Shown: positions 43,609 to 54,694 of the stretch, one piece after another
Numbering within the stretch: position 1 is the first letter of the stretch
Layout of the letters: each line of letters opens with the position of its first letter
Source: Ditylenchus dipsaci
Lineage: Eukaryota; Nematoda; Chromadorea; Rhabditida; Anguinidae
NCBI GenBank assembly: GCA_004194705.1
Contig: SADC01001306.1
Span: forward strand, 186,001 to 250,000
Direction: 5' to 3'
Length of the DNA: 64,000 bases
Translations under genes and position numbers: made by a program
The notes under the pieces: model-generated
The model's input: only the letters and a program-made list of their open reading frames with translations
What the model was told of the DNA's origin: nothing
Database searches by the model: none

Positions 43609-44854
43609 TATTTTTATTTGTCACTGTAACAATGGTTCAAATCCTGACTCAGGATTCGCACCGTGCAGATCCTGACTCAGGATTCGCACCGTGCAGATCC
43701 TGACTCGGGATCTTCACCGTGCAGATCCTGACTCGGGATCTTCACCGTGCAGATCCTGACTCGGGATCTTCACCGTGCAGATCCTGACTCGGGATCTTCA
43801 CCGTGCAGATCCTGACTCAGGATCTGCACGGTGAAGATCCCGAGTCAGGATCCGCACGTTCGGTGCAAAAACACGAGTTTTGGAAAAGTGCTTTAAATTC
43901 ACCTTGCCATGGTGCTCATCCAGAGTAGTCTCGGAAGTGCTCTGAATACGTACCGTCGGCAGTGCGTATTCAGGCGATTTGAGCCATTCTCAATAAATTG
44001 TACTGTGCATAGTGCAGAAACCATGATTTCCAGAAATCACTCGAGATTTAAACCACGCTTGGTGCAAAATTGTTCATTTTGGGCAAAATGCTTTAAATCT
44101 CTATTTTTGGTACGGATCCTGAGTACTTCACGAATTGCTCTAAATCTGTACCGAGCGCGGTGCAGATTTCGGCGTTTTTAAGCCTACACATTTCAAGATG
44201 GTGCAAAAAAGTGCCTACCGCCTTTAAAGTCAGACAAAAACCAAATAGTTTATTTTGAGGCGTATTATATAATAAAACGATCGTTTCCGCAAAAGCTATC
44301 CTTTTTCTTAAAATTTTTACAGTTATAATTTAATAATGTTGAAATTGAAGCAAGTATTGAAATTGGGTTGGATGTCCAGTGAGATGATGACAGGCTGGAT
44401 CAGTTGTCCTGAATATAAGTATGAAGTGTTTTAAAGTCTTTTTTGATGTAAATAAATTTCAAAATTAAAACTCGATTTTTAACAACACCTTAAATTGTAA
44501 AAAAGGCAAAAATAGTTGTGTTGAAAAATTTTGCACGCTTTTAGCGGCCATATAGCAAAAGTACAACGCGCCCAGCGAGTTTAAAATACATTAATAAATT
44601 GAAATCAAAATTAACCGAATTAACTACTCACATGTGTTTTTATTTTATTGAAATATCTGCTCCTGGGCCTTCCGAGTTATTTTAAAAAAGATAGTAAATT
44701 TTGCGAGTTCGCCTTTATAGGTGAGCAGTAAGCTCCGAAAGGCACATGCCCACGCTTATAATAGGTGTCCCGGGAATTCAAAAACTTTTACCCATCATTA
44801 AACTTGCTTTAAATATGGCTTTAGCTTTAGATATGGTTTTGTTAGAAACTATCA

Positions 44855-45425
44855 GACCGAAGGTGTTCACGTAGACAAAGATCCGAACTCGAACTTGAAC
44901 TCGAAGGTGCTCACTTACTTCGAGTTCGAGCTCGAGATCTGACTTGCATGGATATGCTTCTTGAGAGTTGAACTTTATCCAACTTTACCCTATAAGAACT
45001 TTCTCTAAAAAAATCAGGGTCAAAATTTGAGGTAATGGCTTGTTCACGCACTTCGAGTTCAAATTCAGACCAAAAGGGTTCACGAAGACAAAGATCCGAA
45101 CCCGAACTTGAACTCGAAAGTACACTTACTTCGAGTTCGAGATCTGACTTGATGTTATTTGTTTATGTGACTTAAGTCACTCAGTATCTCACACCAGAGT
45201 CGCCAAAATATAATCAAAATTGAATTCGGTTGGTTTACTAAACAACAGGTCCAAGCTATACACATGAACGCTTTAAACTTCGACCTCGCACTCGAACTCA
45301 AAGTACGTGAACACCTTCGAGTTCGACTTCGTGTTCCAGTTCGGGTTCGGATCAGAGGTGTTCACGTAGCCAATAATCCGAAGTCAGAGTCGGACTGGAG
45401 CTCGAAGTAAATGACCAAGCCATAA
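44855..45425. repeat. palindrome-rich repeat, motif CTTCGAGTTCGAGTTC
   Basis: AAGGTGTTCACGTAGACAAAG recurs in several variants (44860, 45067, 45357 regions) between runs of GAACTTGAACTCGAA and ACTTCGAGTTCGAG in both orientations. It resembles a tandem-armed element with blurred limits. Confidence 0.6.
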
Positions 45426-45667
45426 CAAAATCACCTCATATCCGACCAAAAATTTAAAAAAAGCTTCAATATGTTGAAGGACTTTTCCAATAAAGCATTT
45501 ATATTCAAAGGACAACAATAGCCAACTGATATTTTCCAAATAACAAAACAGAGATTTTCAACTAGATCGAGAGTCAACAAAGTTTGAAGCTTGATGGGTC
45601 CATTTCAGCCATTATACACTCAGCGAATAGCCAGCACCTATAAACAGAGACAAAATAACTACCGTAT

Positions 45668-46041
45668 GTCCCAAATATTTCGGCGGATTTGAAATGGCTA
45701 TGACCTTTTTTAAAAGCAAAATTTCAACATTCTGTGTTTCATAATAATTTTTCTTGATGGGCATTTTCTCCATCTAACTAGAAAATTTTTTTTGGAAAAA
45801 TTTACTTTTGTGCCTTGGTTCGCCTTAATTTTGGTTCGCCTTAGCCCAATGAACCAAAATCAGGACCACAGGGGGACCAAGGCAAAAAAGTGAAATTTTT
45901 TCAAAAAAAAATTCCAGTTAGATGGAGAAAACAAAAATGCCCATCGAGAAAAATAATTATGAAAAACAGAATGTCGAAATTTTGCTTTTAAAAAAGTCAT
46001 AGCCATTTCAAATCCGCCGAAATATTTGGGACATAAGGTAT
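45668..46041. mobile_element. hairpin MITE just 3' of CCT4
   Basis: TACCGTATGTCCCAAATATT and AATATTTGGGACATAAGGTA are the ends; arms include GGCGGATTTGAAATGGCTAT and the centre GCCTTGGTTCGCC / GGGGGACCAAGGC. It ends 15 bases beyond the CCT4 stop codon, so it probably lies in its 3' UTR. Confidence 0.85.
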
Positions 46042-46056
46042 CTCTGTAAAAATTAA

Positions 46057-48494
46057 CTAGCTTACAATATCGTCAATCTTGAGAATACTACGGACACACT
46101 CTGCAGCCTGCTTTATAGCGAATGAAGTAACCATCAGAGGCTGGACGACATTTTCCTCTCGAATGTTGGTGACAATTCCTGAATATACTAGAAAATAAAC
46201 CATCTAGAGCCTTTTACCCCACCTTTCTCACATTCACTCCAAAGTCTGTATTTCCCTTTGCGTGTTCATTACGAAGGTCCGTGACAGTCTCGATTGGTGA
46301 AAGACCAGCATTTTCAGCAAGTGTGTATGGGATGAGTTCCAAAGCATCGGCAAAGGCCTCAAATAAGATTTTAATAGAAAAGAGATGAACATTAGTAGAA
46401 AAGCAATAATTAACATAGCAAAACCACTTACTCTCCAGCAATACTGTTCGGCTCCTTCCTTAGTCTGAGCGAGCGCACGCAAGCGAACAGCAACTTCCAT
46501 CTCAGGAGCACCACCACCTTAATCGATAAAATTAAATAGCAGAATTTTAAGTTGGTACTTTTCACCAGGAAGTAGAGCACGTTTTTTAACCAAACAACGA
46601 ATCACACACAGGGCATCGTGCAGAGATCGTTCAGCCTCCTCCAAGACCAATTTGCTTGAGCCACGCAGGAGAATGGACACAGCTTGTCCACTGTTCTTCA
46701 ATCCGGTAACCTAATTAGTAAATGATATTGGTGATCCTTGTTAAAACAAATTCTGTGAAAACAACCTTGACCACTTTTTCGTCACCTGATGTATAGATTT
46801 CCTCCACAAGTTCTGCCGTACCCAAAGACTCTGCTACGAAATGATCAGCTGAAGCCACGGGTCGGCAACCGAGTATCTAAAGAAGTTAATAAGCACTTTA
46901 TTAAAACAAAAAAATTTTCAGGTGTGCCTCACTTTGGAATAGAACTCAATATCATCTCGCTCAATATCTTTATCACCATGATCTTCATTTTAGCGAAAAA
47001 GTGCAGGGCGATTTCAGTAATAGCATCCCTGAAGCTGGCGTCTCTAATAAGTAATTTAAAATAACACGCTACCTCAAAATTGACTTCTGGATGAGCAAAA
47101 CATTGCAGCCGGCTTTTTTTATTTGCTTGCATAGATCCAAGATGTAAGTACGCTCCTCCTTCAAAGCTCGATCCATCTGGGCATAGTCCGAGATAACGAC
47201 CTGATTTTCCATCTATAAATTCAGACCTAATCTAAGTTTCACGCAACCACAAGTAATACGTTTGTCTTTGGCGGCGAGATTTGGAACTGAATAAGACCGA
47301 TCTTAGCCTTTTCAACGCGTGTGGGGCCACCATGTCCCATCGACTTCTGTTCAATCAATGCACCTTCAACGAGCTGAAAAATTCGAATTTTATCATTGCT
47401 TATGAATCTAATTCTCGTCAATTTAACCTGAGATTCCTCCACGGTTTCGCCAAGTTTCTGGACAATTTTGATCATCTTCAGATTGACGTTATGGTCGTTC
47501 GCAGGATCGATGATTGTTTTTACTAAAAGCACGCTCACTCAGCAAAAAGATTTGTAAACCACAAGTTATATATATCACGCACCAGCTTTCACAGCCATTG
47601 GGGCGAGAAGCCAAGAATGCTGGGAAACAACCTGAACACATGATGAGATTATTCGAAATTAAGTGAACATCAAAAAATCCTACTTTGGAATTCAAGCTTG
47701 TGCTAGCAAGTTTAATCAACTCGTCATCGTTCTTCAGATCGAGCGGCGTGGCCATGCCTTCCAGGATCTTCTCAGATTCAGTAGCAGCCCGTTGGAAGGA
47801 CTCAGAGATCGTAGTCGGATGAATACCTGAAAAGCGAACATTTAAGAACTCCAAATCTTTAAAAACTTTTAAATGCAAAGGTTACCCTTCGCCAAAAGCT
47901 TCTCAGCAGCGTCCAACAGTGAACCAGCAATGATCACAACAGTTGTGGTACCATCTCCAGCCTCAATATCCTGCGCCTTACTCAACTCAACCAGCTAAAA
48001 TAAAGACTAAATTCTAGTATACACCCTCCCTCAAGTCTGGTATACACCCCTCAGTCAAATTAGCTTTGGGGACCAAGGCAATTTTTTTTAAATTAAAAAT
48101 TAATTTAAAAAAAAATGCCTTGCTCCCCAAAGCTAATTTGACTGAGGGGTGTATACCAGACTTGAGTGAAGGGTGTATACTAGAGCTGCTCCAAAATAAA
48201 TGATTGTTTAGACTAAAAAGTCGAAGAAAGTAATAATATTCCAATTACCATCTTAGCAGTCGGATGAATGACAGACATTTGATTCAGAATAGTAGCTCCA
48301 TCGTTCGTGATAGTCACTTCACCATTGCTAGCTTGAATCATCTTATCCATGCCACGAGGCCCAAGAGAAGTGCGAACGGCATCGGCAACTGACTTGGCGG
48401 CAACAATGTTGGAAGAACGGACACTTTCTGGCTTGTCCTTATCTTTGAAGGCCGATTGCTTCTGTCCAACCAGGGTAGCAGTTTTTGCAGTCAT
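46057..48494 (-). CDS. CCT4: T-complex protein 1 subunit delta (CCT4)
   Basis: CCT4 is one of the eight subunits of the cytosolic TRiC/CCT chaperonin, which folds actin, tubulin and other proteins using ATP. Exons (minus): 48494-48249, 47994-47886, 47826-47684, 47631-47583, 47522-47428, 47373-47260, 47212-47073, 47028-46933, 46876-46766, 46710-46566, 46517-46432, 46357-46219, 46178-46057. About 531 residues, close to the usual 539. Diagnostic blocks: [12 protein letters not shown] (exon 1), [20 protein letters not shown] (exon 2, nucleotide-binding GDGTT), [11 protein letters not shown] (exon 6), [17 protein letters not shown] (exon 10), GGGAPEM (exon 11), [20 protein letters not shown] (exon 12), VRSILKIDD near the C-terminus. 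Two oddities: exon 8 changes frame at an AAA run (TTT at 46969-46971 on plus), as if one A were missing; and the exon 12 donor fits only if the GGGG (46217-46220) were GGG. Retained introns and full length argue for a real gene with sequence errors, not a processed pseudogene. Confidence 0.95.
48018..48182. mobile_element. hairpin MITE in CCT4 intron 1
   Basis: GTATACACCCTCCCTCAAGTC and its approximate reverse GACTTGAGTGAAGGGTGTATAC bracket 165 bp; the inner arms pair AATTAGCTTTGGGGACCAAG with CTCCCCAAAGCTAATT. It makes intron 1 254 bases long while most other introns here are 44-60. Confidence 0.9.
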
Positions 48495-48965
48495 GTCACG
48501 CGAGTTTTATCTAAAAGTTAGCAAAGTTGAATGCTTTTCAAATAACCAACAAGTTTACGCTAGAAATATGCAAAGCTAAAATAACAGCTCAACAGGACAA
48601 GCCTTCCAGAAAAAGAGAGTCGCATAAACTTCGAAGAGTGTTACAGTCATTTCTTTGACTTTATCCTACCACGATAAATTTCAAAAGTTTCAAAATCTCT
48701 TTTTTCGCAATAAATTTCAAAGTAAGGAGTTCGCCAATTTAGCTCTGATTTCAGAATTTTAAAAGGGGGGGGGTACACTTCGACTGCCCTACGATCGGAT
48801 ACACATTATGACCGGATACAATTACGACCGGATACAATTACGACCGGATACAACGACCGGATACACTTTCCCATCTGATTTTGTAAAAAATCAAAAAATA
48901 TCAAAAAAAGTTTAGTAAATGAATCTTGGGTGCCATGGCATTTCGTCCAAAATTCAGTTCGTCCA

Positions 48966-50262
48966 AAGCAGGGGTGCACCGGAAGTTCCGATTTCCGATT
49001 CCGATTTCCGATGTTTTTTGGCTTCCGATTCCCGATTTCCGAAAAAATGAATCAAATTTCGGAATTTTCGGAACAACATAGGCTCTCCTGATTCGAATTA
49101 AAAAATGCATTTTTTTCCGATTTCCGGGGCCGTAGTAACAATCGTAGTAACAACTTCCGTGGCTAAAAGTGGAATATCTCAGAGTTAAATCCACTTTTTG
49201 AATAGCAGTTTTTTGCAAACAAAAATAGACAAGTTTTATCTCCAGATTTTATCACAATTATCTGAATCGCTAATCGATAACCAGAGCTAGCACTAAATGC
49301 TAAAAAATATCCGCAGCTGCGGATATTTTTTGGACCTGTGAGGCTAAAAATCAAATTTATCGTACAGGTTTAAGATGATTGTGAGGATGATTCACTTGGT
49401 TTGTAGCCTAGATTAAAAGAAAAATTTTGGTAGTTTGAAAAGTATTTTTGGCTTTACCAAACTTGAAATATGACCAAAGGTATCTCAAAATATTGAATTT
49501 GAAAAGTTAGCTTAGTCTATCCTCGGATAATTTTCCAAACTCAATATTTTGAGATACCTTTGGTCATATAATATGACTCATATTTGAAATATGATACAGT
49601 CGAGTCTCGATTTAACGATCACCCGATTTAACGATCACCTTCGATTTAACGATCACCTGGATCGGTCCCTTCAATAATAAATTCCGTCAAATTACCCCTC
49701 GATTCAACGATCACTCTCGATTTAACGATCACCTGGGTCGGTCCCAGGGTGATCGTTAAATCGAGACTCGACTGTATGATATAATATGATATGATATGAA
49801 ATATGATATTTCAAGTTTGGTAAAGCCAAAAATACTTTTCAAACTACCAAAATTTTCTTTTAATCTAGGCTACAAACGTAGTGAAACATCATGACAATCA
49901 GCTCAAACCTGTTCGATAAATTTTATTTTCAGCCTCACAGTTCAAAAAATATCCGCAGCTGCGGATATTTTTTTGCATTTAGTGCTAGCTCTGGTTACCG
50001 ATGAGCAATTCAGATGCTTGTAATTAAATCTGAAGATAAAACTTGTCTATTTTTGTTTGTAAAAACTGCTATTCAAAAAGTGGACTGAACTCCGAGATAT
50101 TCCACTTTTAGCCACGGAAGTTGTTACTACGATTGTTACTACGGCCCCGATTTCTGATTTCCGATGTTTTTTGGGTTCCGAATTCCGATTTCCGATTCCG
50201 AAATTTTCGGAGTTCCGATTCCGATTTCCGTTCCGATATTTTTCTTCTTCCGGTGCAACCCT
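48966..50262. mobile_element. foldback inserted in the left arm of 48929-51606
   Basis: Ends GGGTGCACCGGAAGTTCCGA and TTCTTCCGGTGCAACCC. Arms include TTCCGATTTCCGATT units, ACTTCCGTGGCTAAAAGTGG and ATATCCGCAGCTGCGGATAT in both halves. Its centre contains 49593-49776. Confidence 0.9.
49593..49776. mobile_element. MITE with TACAGTCGAGTCTCGATTTA ends (innermost of the nest)
   Basis: The right end TCGTTAAATCGAGACTCGACTGTA is the exact reverse. Inside are repeated CGATTTAACGATCACC units. The sequence around it (GTTTGGTAAAGCCAAAAATA) resumes symmetrically on both sides. Confidence 0.9.
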
Positions 50263-50804
50263 GGTCCAAAGTCAATTCGTCCAAAATGCAGTTCGTCCAA
50301 AATTCAATTCGTCCGAAGACAATTCGTCCAAAATTCAGTTCGCCTGAAAGTCAGTTCGTCTAAAAGTTAATTCGTCCAAAGTGCAATTCGTCCAAATTTA
50401 AGCAAGGTGAAGTCCGTCAAGGTTCCTATTAATTTATTTTCATCTGAGTATTGATATCTAGGCACTGCCAAATACAACCACCTGACTGTTTCTGTTTTCT
50501 TTCCTAAGTAGGTCACCCAAGCACCACGTCCTTTCGACTGCCACCTAAATACTGCGGGGTCTGAAACTACTCGAGGACTGGTGTTTCTGCAGTCCAAATA
50601 GCTGTTTTGGTATGATAAAATCATACTCAGGACAGGATTATGGGTGGGATACAATGTTTTTTGTTTAATTTGGGCTGAATCCAAAATTTAGTATTATGGA
50701 GGTGGATACCTGTTTGAGCAGGTTTCAGATGGTCTCACTATACACCCTGAAGCTTACGGGTCCGTTCAAAGCTATTTTAGCCAGGAAAAAATATTTTGCC
50801 ACGA

Positions 50805-51095
50805 CCGGGATGCGAACCTGTAGCCTATTAGGGACTTTACTAAAGGGGGACAAACTTTTTGCAAAAACACGATTCAGCGAATCAGGATCGCAATGTGATC
50901 GGATGAATCGCTCAGAATCTCACCATGGATAGTTTTGGATATTCGTGGTGTAATTCTGAGTGATTCACCCGATTTCATTGCGATTCTGATTCGCTCTATC
51001 GTTTTTTCGCAAAAAGTTTGTCCACCTTTTAGTAAACCCCCTAAAAACCAGATTCTATCAGCTTTCGGTCACTCTCGCACGGGTTTCTAAGCGGT
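50805..51095 (-). repeat. tRNA-like halves separated by a hairpin, copy 2
   Basis: On the minus strand, CCGTGCGAGAGTGACCGAAA (A-box-like) at about 51063-51082 and GGTTCGCATCCCGGTCGTGG (B-box-like) at about 50800-50819 flank a hairpin with TTTACTAAA and AAACTTTTTGCAAAAACACG arms. Same arrangement as 36985-37375. Confidence 0.55.
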
Positions 51096-51176
51096 TGAAG
51101 TTATTCTGTGATCGTAAAAATCGTTTTCCCGCTAAATTTCGACTTGGAATTCAAATTCGGACGAATTGAATGGAGC

Positions 51177-51486
51177 AGGTTTACAATACCCCCAGCACTC
51201 AGGTTTACTTGACCCCCAGCATTCAGGTTTACCTGACCCCCAGCACTCAGGTTTACCTGACCCCCAGCACTCAGCTTTACCTGACCCCAGCACGCAGGTT
51301 CAACCACACCAATTTTGGCCAATTTTTTTCACAAAAATTTTGTTGTTTTCGTATTTTCAATTTTTGCGTCTTTCTTGTAGTGAAAACCTAAGTGCTGGGG
51401 GTCAGGTAAACCTGAGTGCTGGGGGTCAGGTAAACTTGAATGCTGGGGTCAAGTAAACCTGAGTGCTGGGGGTATTGTAAACCTTA
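51177..51486. mobile_element. tandem-armed foldback, motif CCCCCAGCACTCAGGTTTACCTGA
   Basis: Left arm with five units (51180-51300), right arm with four complementary units (51395-51480), spacer of about 90 bases with TTTTTCACAAAAATTTTG. It lies inside 48929-51606. Open frames with LTPSTQVY repeats come from the array. Confidence 0.9.
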
Positions 51487-51788
51487 GCCGAATTGAATTA
51501 TGGACGAATTGCATTTTAGACGAATTGTATTTTGGATGAATTGACTTTTGGACGAATTAGCTTTTGGACGAACTGAATTTTGGACGAAATGCCATGGCAC
51601 CGAATCTTGGACATCTAATTTATTTAAAAAAACAACAACAAATTATCAACCATACAATAAATCAATAAATTTAAAATAGTTCAAACAATGGGATATTAGC
51701 GGGGTTTCAAGCTTCAGCCATTTCATTTCCATTTTCGTTTAATTAAGCCACATCCACACGGCAATTTTAGTCCTGTTAAGAAATTTGG

Positions 51789-52030
51789 ACGCTAGTAGCG
51801 AATACCCCCCCCCCCAACGATTTTCACCTTTTTTACTTAAGTAAAAAGTACCCAAATTTATGTTCCAGACCCCGGAAAATATGCGTAAACTCTTTTTTAG
51901 TCATAACTTCCGTACGCTGGCCTACCCCCAAGCCTAAGGGCTAAACCTAAACTTGTTGTTTGCAAGGGTAGTTACAGCATTTTTTCAAGGTCGGATTCTT
52001 GGGGAAGGGGGGGGTATTCGCTACTAGCGC
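51789..52030. mobile_element. MITE family A, copy 2
   Basis: Starts ACGCTAGTAGCGAATACC and ends TTCGCTACTAGCGC; nearly the same interior as 1428-1670. Confidence 0.9.
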
Positions 52031-52174
52031 TGAAATTTGTTTTTTTAATTTAGATTTTTAGTCATTTAAAAAAATTTAAAAGTATATCCGGTCGTTGTAT
52101 CCGGTCGTAATTGTTTCCGGTCGTTGTATCCGGTCATAATGTGTATCCGGTCGCAGATATACCGTACACTTCAT

Positions 52175-53240
52175 ATACGCATCGCTCTAAATCAACTGTT
52201 CTTATCCCGATAGGTGCAAATATTATTCTTTTTTCATTAAGCTTATTCACTCCTAGGGCCGAAAACTATCGAGGAATCGATCGCAATCATTTTCAGCACT
52301 GCTTTGCTGTCAGCAATTGCCTCAATTTTGCGATTTTAAGCATATGACCATCAAAATTAAAGGAAACCAGCACAAACGATGCGTACTTAGATTTATATAG
52401 CCTGAGCCTTCACCAATTTTATTTTTTTGTTACACGTTTAGTGATTTTCTAGAGTCAGTATTTCATGGGGAATAAGATAGAAATTTTTACACACCAAAAT
52501 CACTTGATAAAAGCAAGGTAGCTAGCGTAAGTTCCGCCCGGGAAGAAATGAGTACTATTGAGAGGTAGGTTTGCGGTATTATTTTTGAGCTGAAGGTTTT
52601 TTGCAATTTTGATTTACATGATCATTCACAAACATATACTGAAAATGACGCTAAGAAGCAGAGCTACATTTTAGTGTGAGGTTGCGAATGAGTATGTAAA
52701 TTAAAATCGGGAAAAACGTCAGTTCCAGGAATGGTGTCAAATATTACTTGGGTATGTTCAGAAAATCAGATGGTACTCAAACCTTTCATATACACACGCA
52801 AAACTTTTATGGCTCGTTAGAAAGGGCAGAAAACAAGTTTTCCAATGACATATCGTTCAGTTGTTTATGATAACTATAGGTGGAATTTTTTGCCTAAGGA
52901 AAAAAGTGTGTCATTTTTTCAAAAAGCTTTTTTCACTTAAATGTGCAAAATTAGATGTGATAGAGCCGTTTGTTCAGCAAAACCCAGATATCAGGTCGTC
53001 CAGTAAGTTCGCTGACTAACCCTTACATATTTTTTGAAAAAAAAAATTCTTTGCAAAACTATTGAAACTGGCAATTCTAGGTCAAAATTACACGCTGAGC
53101 ACGAATCTGTGCTCAGAATTGCATTACAGATTGTAAAAAGCTGAGAAAACCACCATTTTGACTGCTTACTCTAATTGTGATATGTCATACATTTTCTTTA
53201 TTCTAGTTTTATTGTATTCAATATTATACTTCCCAAATAC
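52175..53240. other. no gene seen; dispersed repeat resembling 58610-58740
   Basis: A stretch near 52590-52740 (TTACATGATCATTCACAAAC, ATATACTGAAAAT, CGTCAGTTCCAGG) recurs at about 58645-58705. No exon is supported. Confidence 0.4.
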
Positions 53241-53299
53241 AAACACGGTACCAATCGATTCGCCAGATTAAGCTGAGTCGATTGGTACCATGTTTGGAC
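53241..53299. repeat. short palindrome
   Basis: AAACACGGTACCAATCGATTC is answered by GAGTCGATTGGTACCATGTTT. Confidence 0.7.
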
Positions 53300-53399
53300 A
53301 AGATCGGGTCGGTTGGCCGAGTCGATCGAAATATTCCATCGGCGGCGAGCATGCCCCTTTAACTTATTGTTCACCCTCAAAATTTCAGGCCCTCCGCCT

Positions 53400-53628
53400 G
53401 CTTTCGCCCTTTTTCAAAAAGGGGTGCCGTATATCGAATGTTTGCTTTTTTAACCCAATTTTTTTTTCTTTTCAAAAAAGGATCGGCAAAATTGGAATCC
53501 TTACGATATTTCCGACCAGACTGTAAAAACAGAACTAGCAACTTTTTTTAAAAATTGGGTTAAAAAAGTGTCGGACCCGATATAGGAACGAACTTTTGGG
53601 GGTGCCGTTATAGCGAGAGGCGACTGTA
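53400..53628. repeat. diverged relative of the 5809-6227 MITE
   Basis: The right half ends AGTGTCGGACCCGATATAGG, AACGAACTTTTGGGGG, GAGGCGACTGTA, matching AGTGACGGACCCGAGGTGGG ... GAGCGTCGACTGTA at 6167-6227. GGCAAAATTGGAATCCTTAC also matches the centre of that element. Confidence 0.65.
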
Positions 53629-54048
53629 CCAAGATGTAGCCAAGATTCCAAGCTTTCCTTTGAGATATCAAACACAGAAAAAGTTAGCACAAAGTTAAAA
53701 CTAGGAGTCAAAAAACATACCACCATGTCTACTTCTATGCCATTCTATGATATTGTGACTCTAGAAAGTTATTAAACGCGTATAGAAAAAACGAAACGGG
53801 TACAGATTCAGGCGATATAAAGCTAAGTGAGCATTATTTTGGCTGATTTCCTTTTATTTTGTTGGTCATTTGCTTGGAATCGCAAAGTTAGGATAGTTGC
53901 TGACGGCTAATCAGTGCTAGGAACGATTGCAATCGTTTCCTCAATAGTTTTTGGCCGTAGAAGTCAGTAAACTTACTGAAATATACAGTAAAATAGGTTA
54001 TGCACACACTGGGAATCGAGCTTGAGTGTTCAAAATATTCGCATTGTG

Positions 54049-54393
54049 ATTTTCAACCCCCCCCCTTTAAAGGGCAAACCTTTTTCTTGCCGTAAAAATA
54101 CTTCTTTTTGCCGCAAAAACACTTTTTTCTGCCGTAAAAAACCTATTTTTGCCGCAAATTTTTTCTCGCTGTAAAACGACTTTCCACGGCAAAAGAAAAT
54201 ATGCGTTGCGGCAGAAAAAAGTATTTTAGCGGCAGAAAAAAGTTTTTCTGCGGCAACAAGAAGCTTTTTTACGGCAGAAAAAGTATTATTACGGCAACAA
54301 AAGTATTTCTACGGCAAAACCTTTTGCGGCAAAAGAAAGTACTTTTACGGCAAGAAAAAGGTTTGCCCCCTTTAAAGGGGAGTGTATCTCTTG
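54049..54393. mobile_element. tandem-armed foldback, motif TTTTTGCCGTAAAAATAC
   Basis: Ends CCCCCTTTAAAGGGCAAACC and GGTTTGCCCCCTTTAAAGGGG. The left arm repeats TTTGCCG(T/C)AAAAA; the right arm repeats its complement (TTTTACGGCA, TTTGCGGCA). It is compact, with a spacer below 40 bases. Confidence 0.88.
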
Positions 54394-54694
54394 TCCGTAT
54401 CTGGTCCCGGATGGAAATCGTTTAAATTCAAATTAAACCACTTTCTGTGCTTGCTGGTTCGAATATCTCTGGGTGTGAACTTAATTTTGTTCGCAGTTTT
54501 TCAGCGAATGAGCTGAATTCATGCTAAAAAAATATCGACGAATCGATTGGAAAAATTTCCGGGATTGCTTTTTCAGTCAACAACTGTCTTAAATTTGCGA
54601 AATCAGCCAGCAACCATATATTATGGTTTATGTCTATTTTATCTATCTTTGTGCCTATTTTGTCCATATGATAAAATACTTTTCAAAAAAAGTA

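Larger units (their letters stand above)
41644..44271. mobile_element. foldback carrying a tRNA-like sequence in each arm, motif GATCCTGACTCGGGATCTTCACCGTGCA
   Basis: Ends AATACGCCTCAAAATAAACT and AGTTTATTTTGAGGCGTATT are inverted. Both arms contain runs of a 28-bp unit (TCACCGTGCAGATCCTGACT core), two to three in the left arm near 42000-42105 and six to seven in the right arm near 43640-43850. Both also contain a GGTGCAAAA-rich outer zone and a tRNA-like block. The interior (42300-43430) is single-copy-like with short open frames. Confidence 0.88.
48929..51606. mobile_element. tandem-armed foldback, motif ATTCGTCCAAA, copy 2
   Basis: Ends TGGGTGCCATGGCATTTCGTCC and GGACGAAATGCCATGGCACC. The left arm is split: units at 48929-48966 resume at 50264-50400 after an inserted element. 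The right arm units are at about 51486-51606. The interior around 50400-51160 matches in reverse 36920-37980. Confidence 0.9.
48774..52174. mobile_element. tandem-armed foldback, motif TAATTGTATCCGGTCGT (outermost of a nest)
   Basis: The left arm (48774-48868) has five GACCGGATACA units; the right arm (52080-52174) has the complement, TATCCGGTCG units, in mirrored order. Outer tips GTACACTTCGA and GTACACTTC also match. It encloses 48929-51606 and the family A MITE copy 2. Confidence 0.9.

Noticed and set aside
41990..43850. Regular short repeats that could suggest a CRISPR array
   Set aside because: The 28-bp units are contiguous, lack unique spacers, occur as inverted arrays in a foldback, and the window is eukaryotic.
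46057..48494. CCT4 as a pseudogene
   Set aside because: All introns and conserved blocks are kept and the two lesions are each one base in a homopolymer, which fits assembly error better.
50121..50370. 68-80-codon plus-strand frames with FRFRNFRSSDSDFR-like repeats
   Set aside because: They come from TTCCGATTTCCGA units in a foldback arm.
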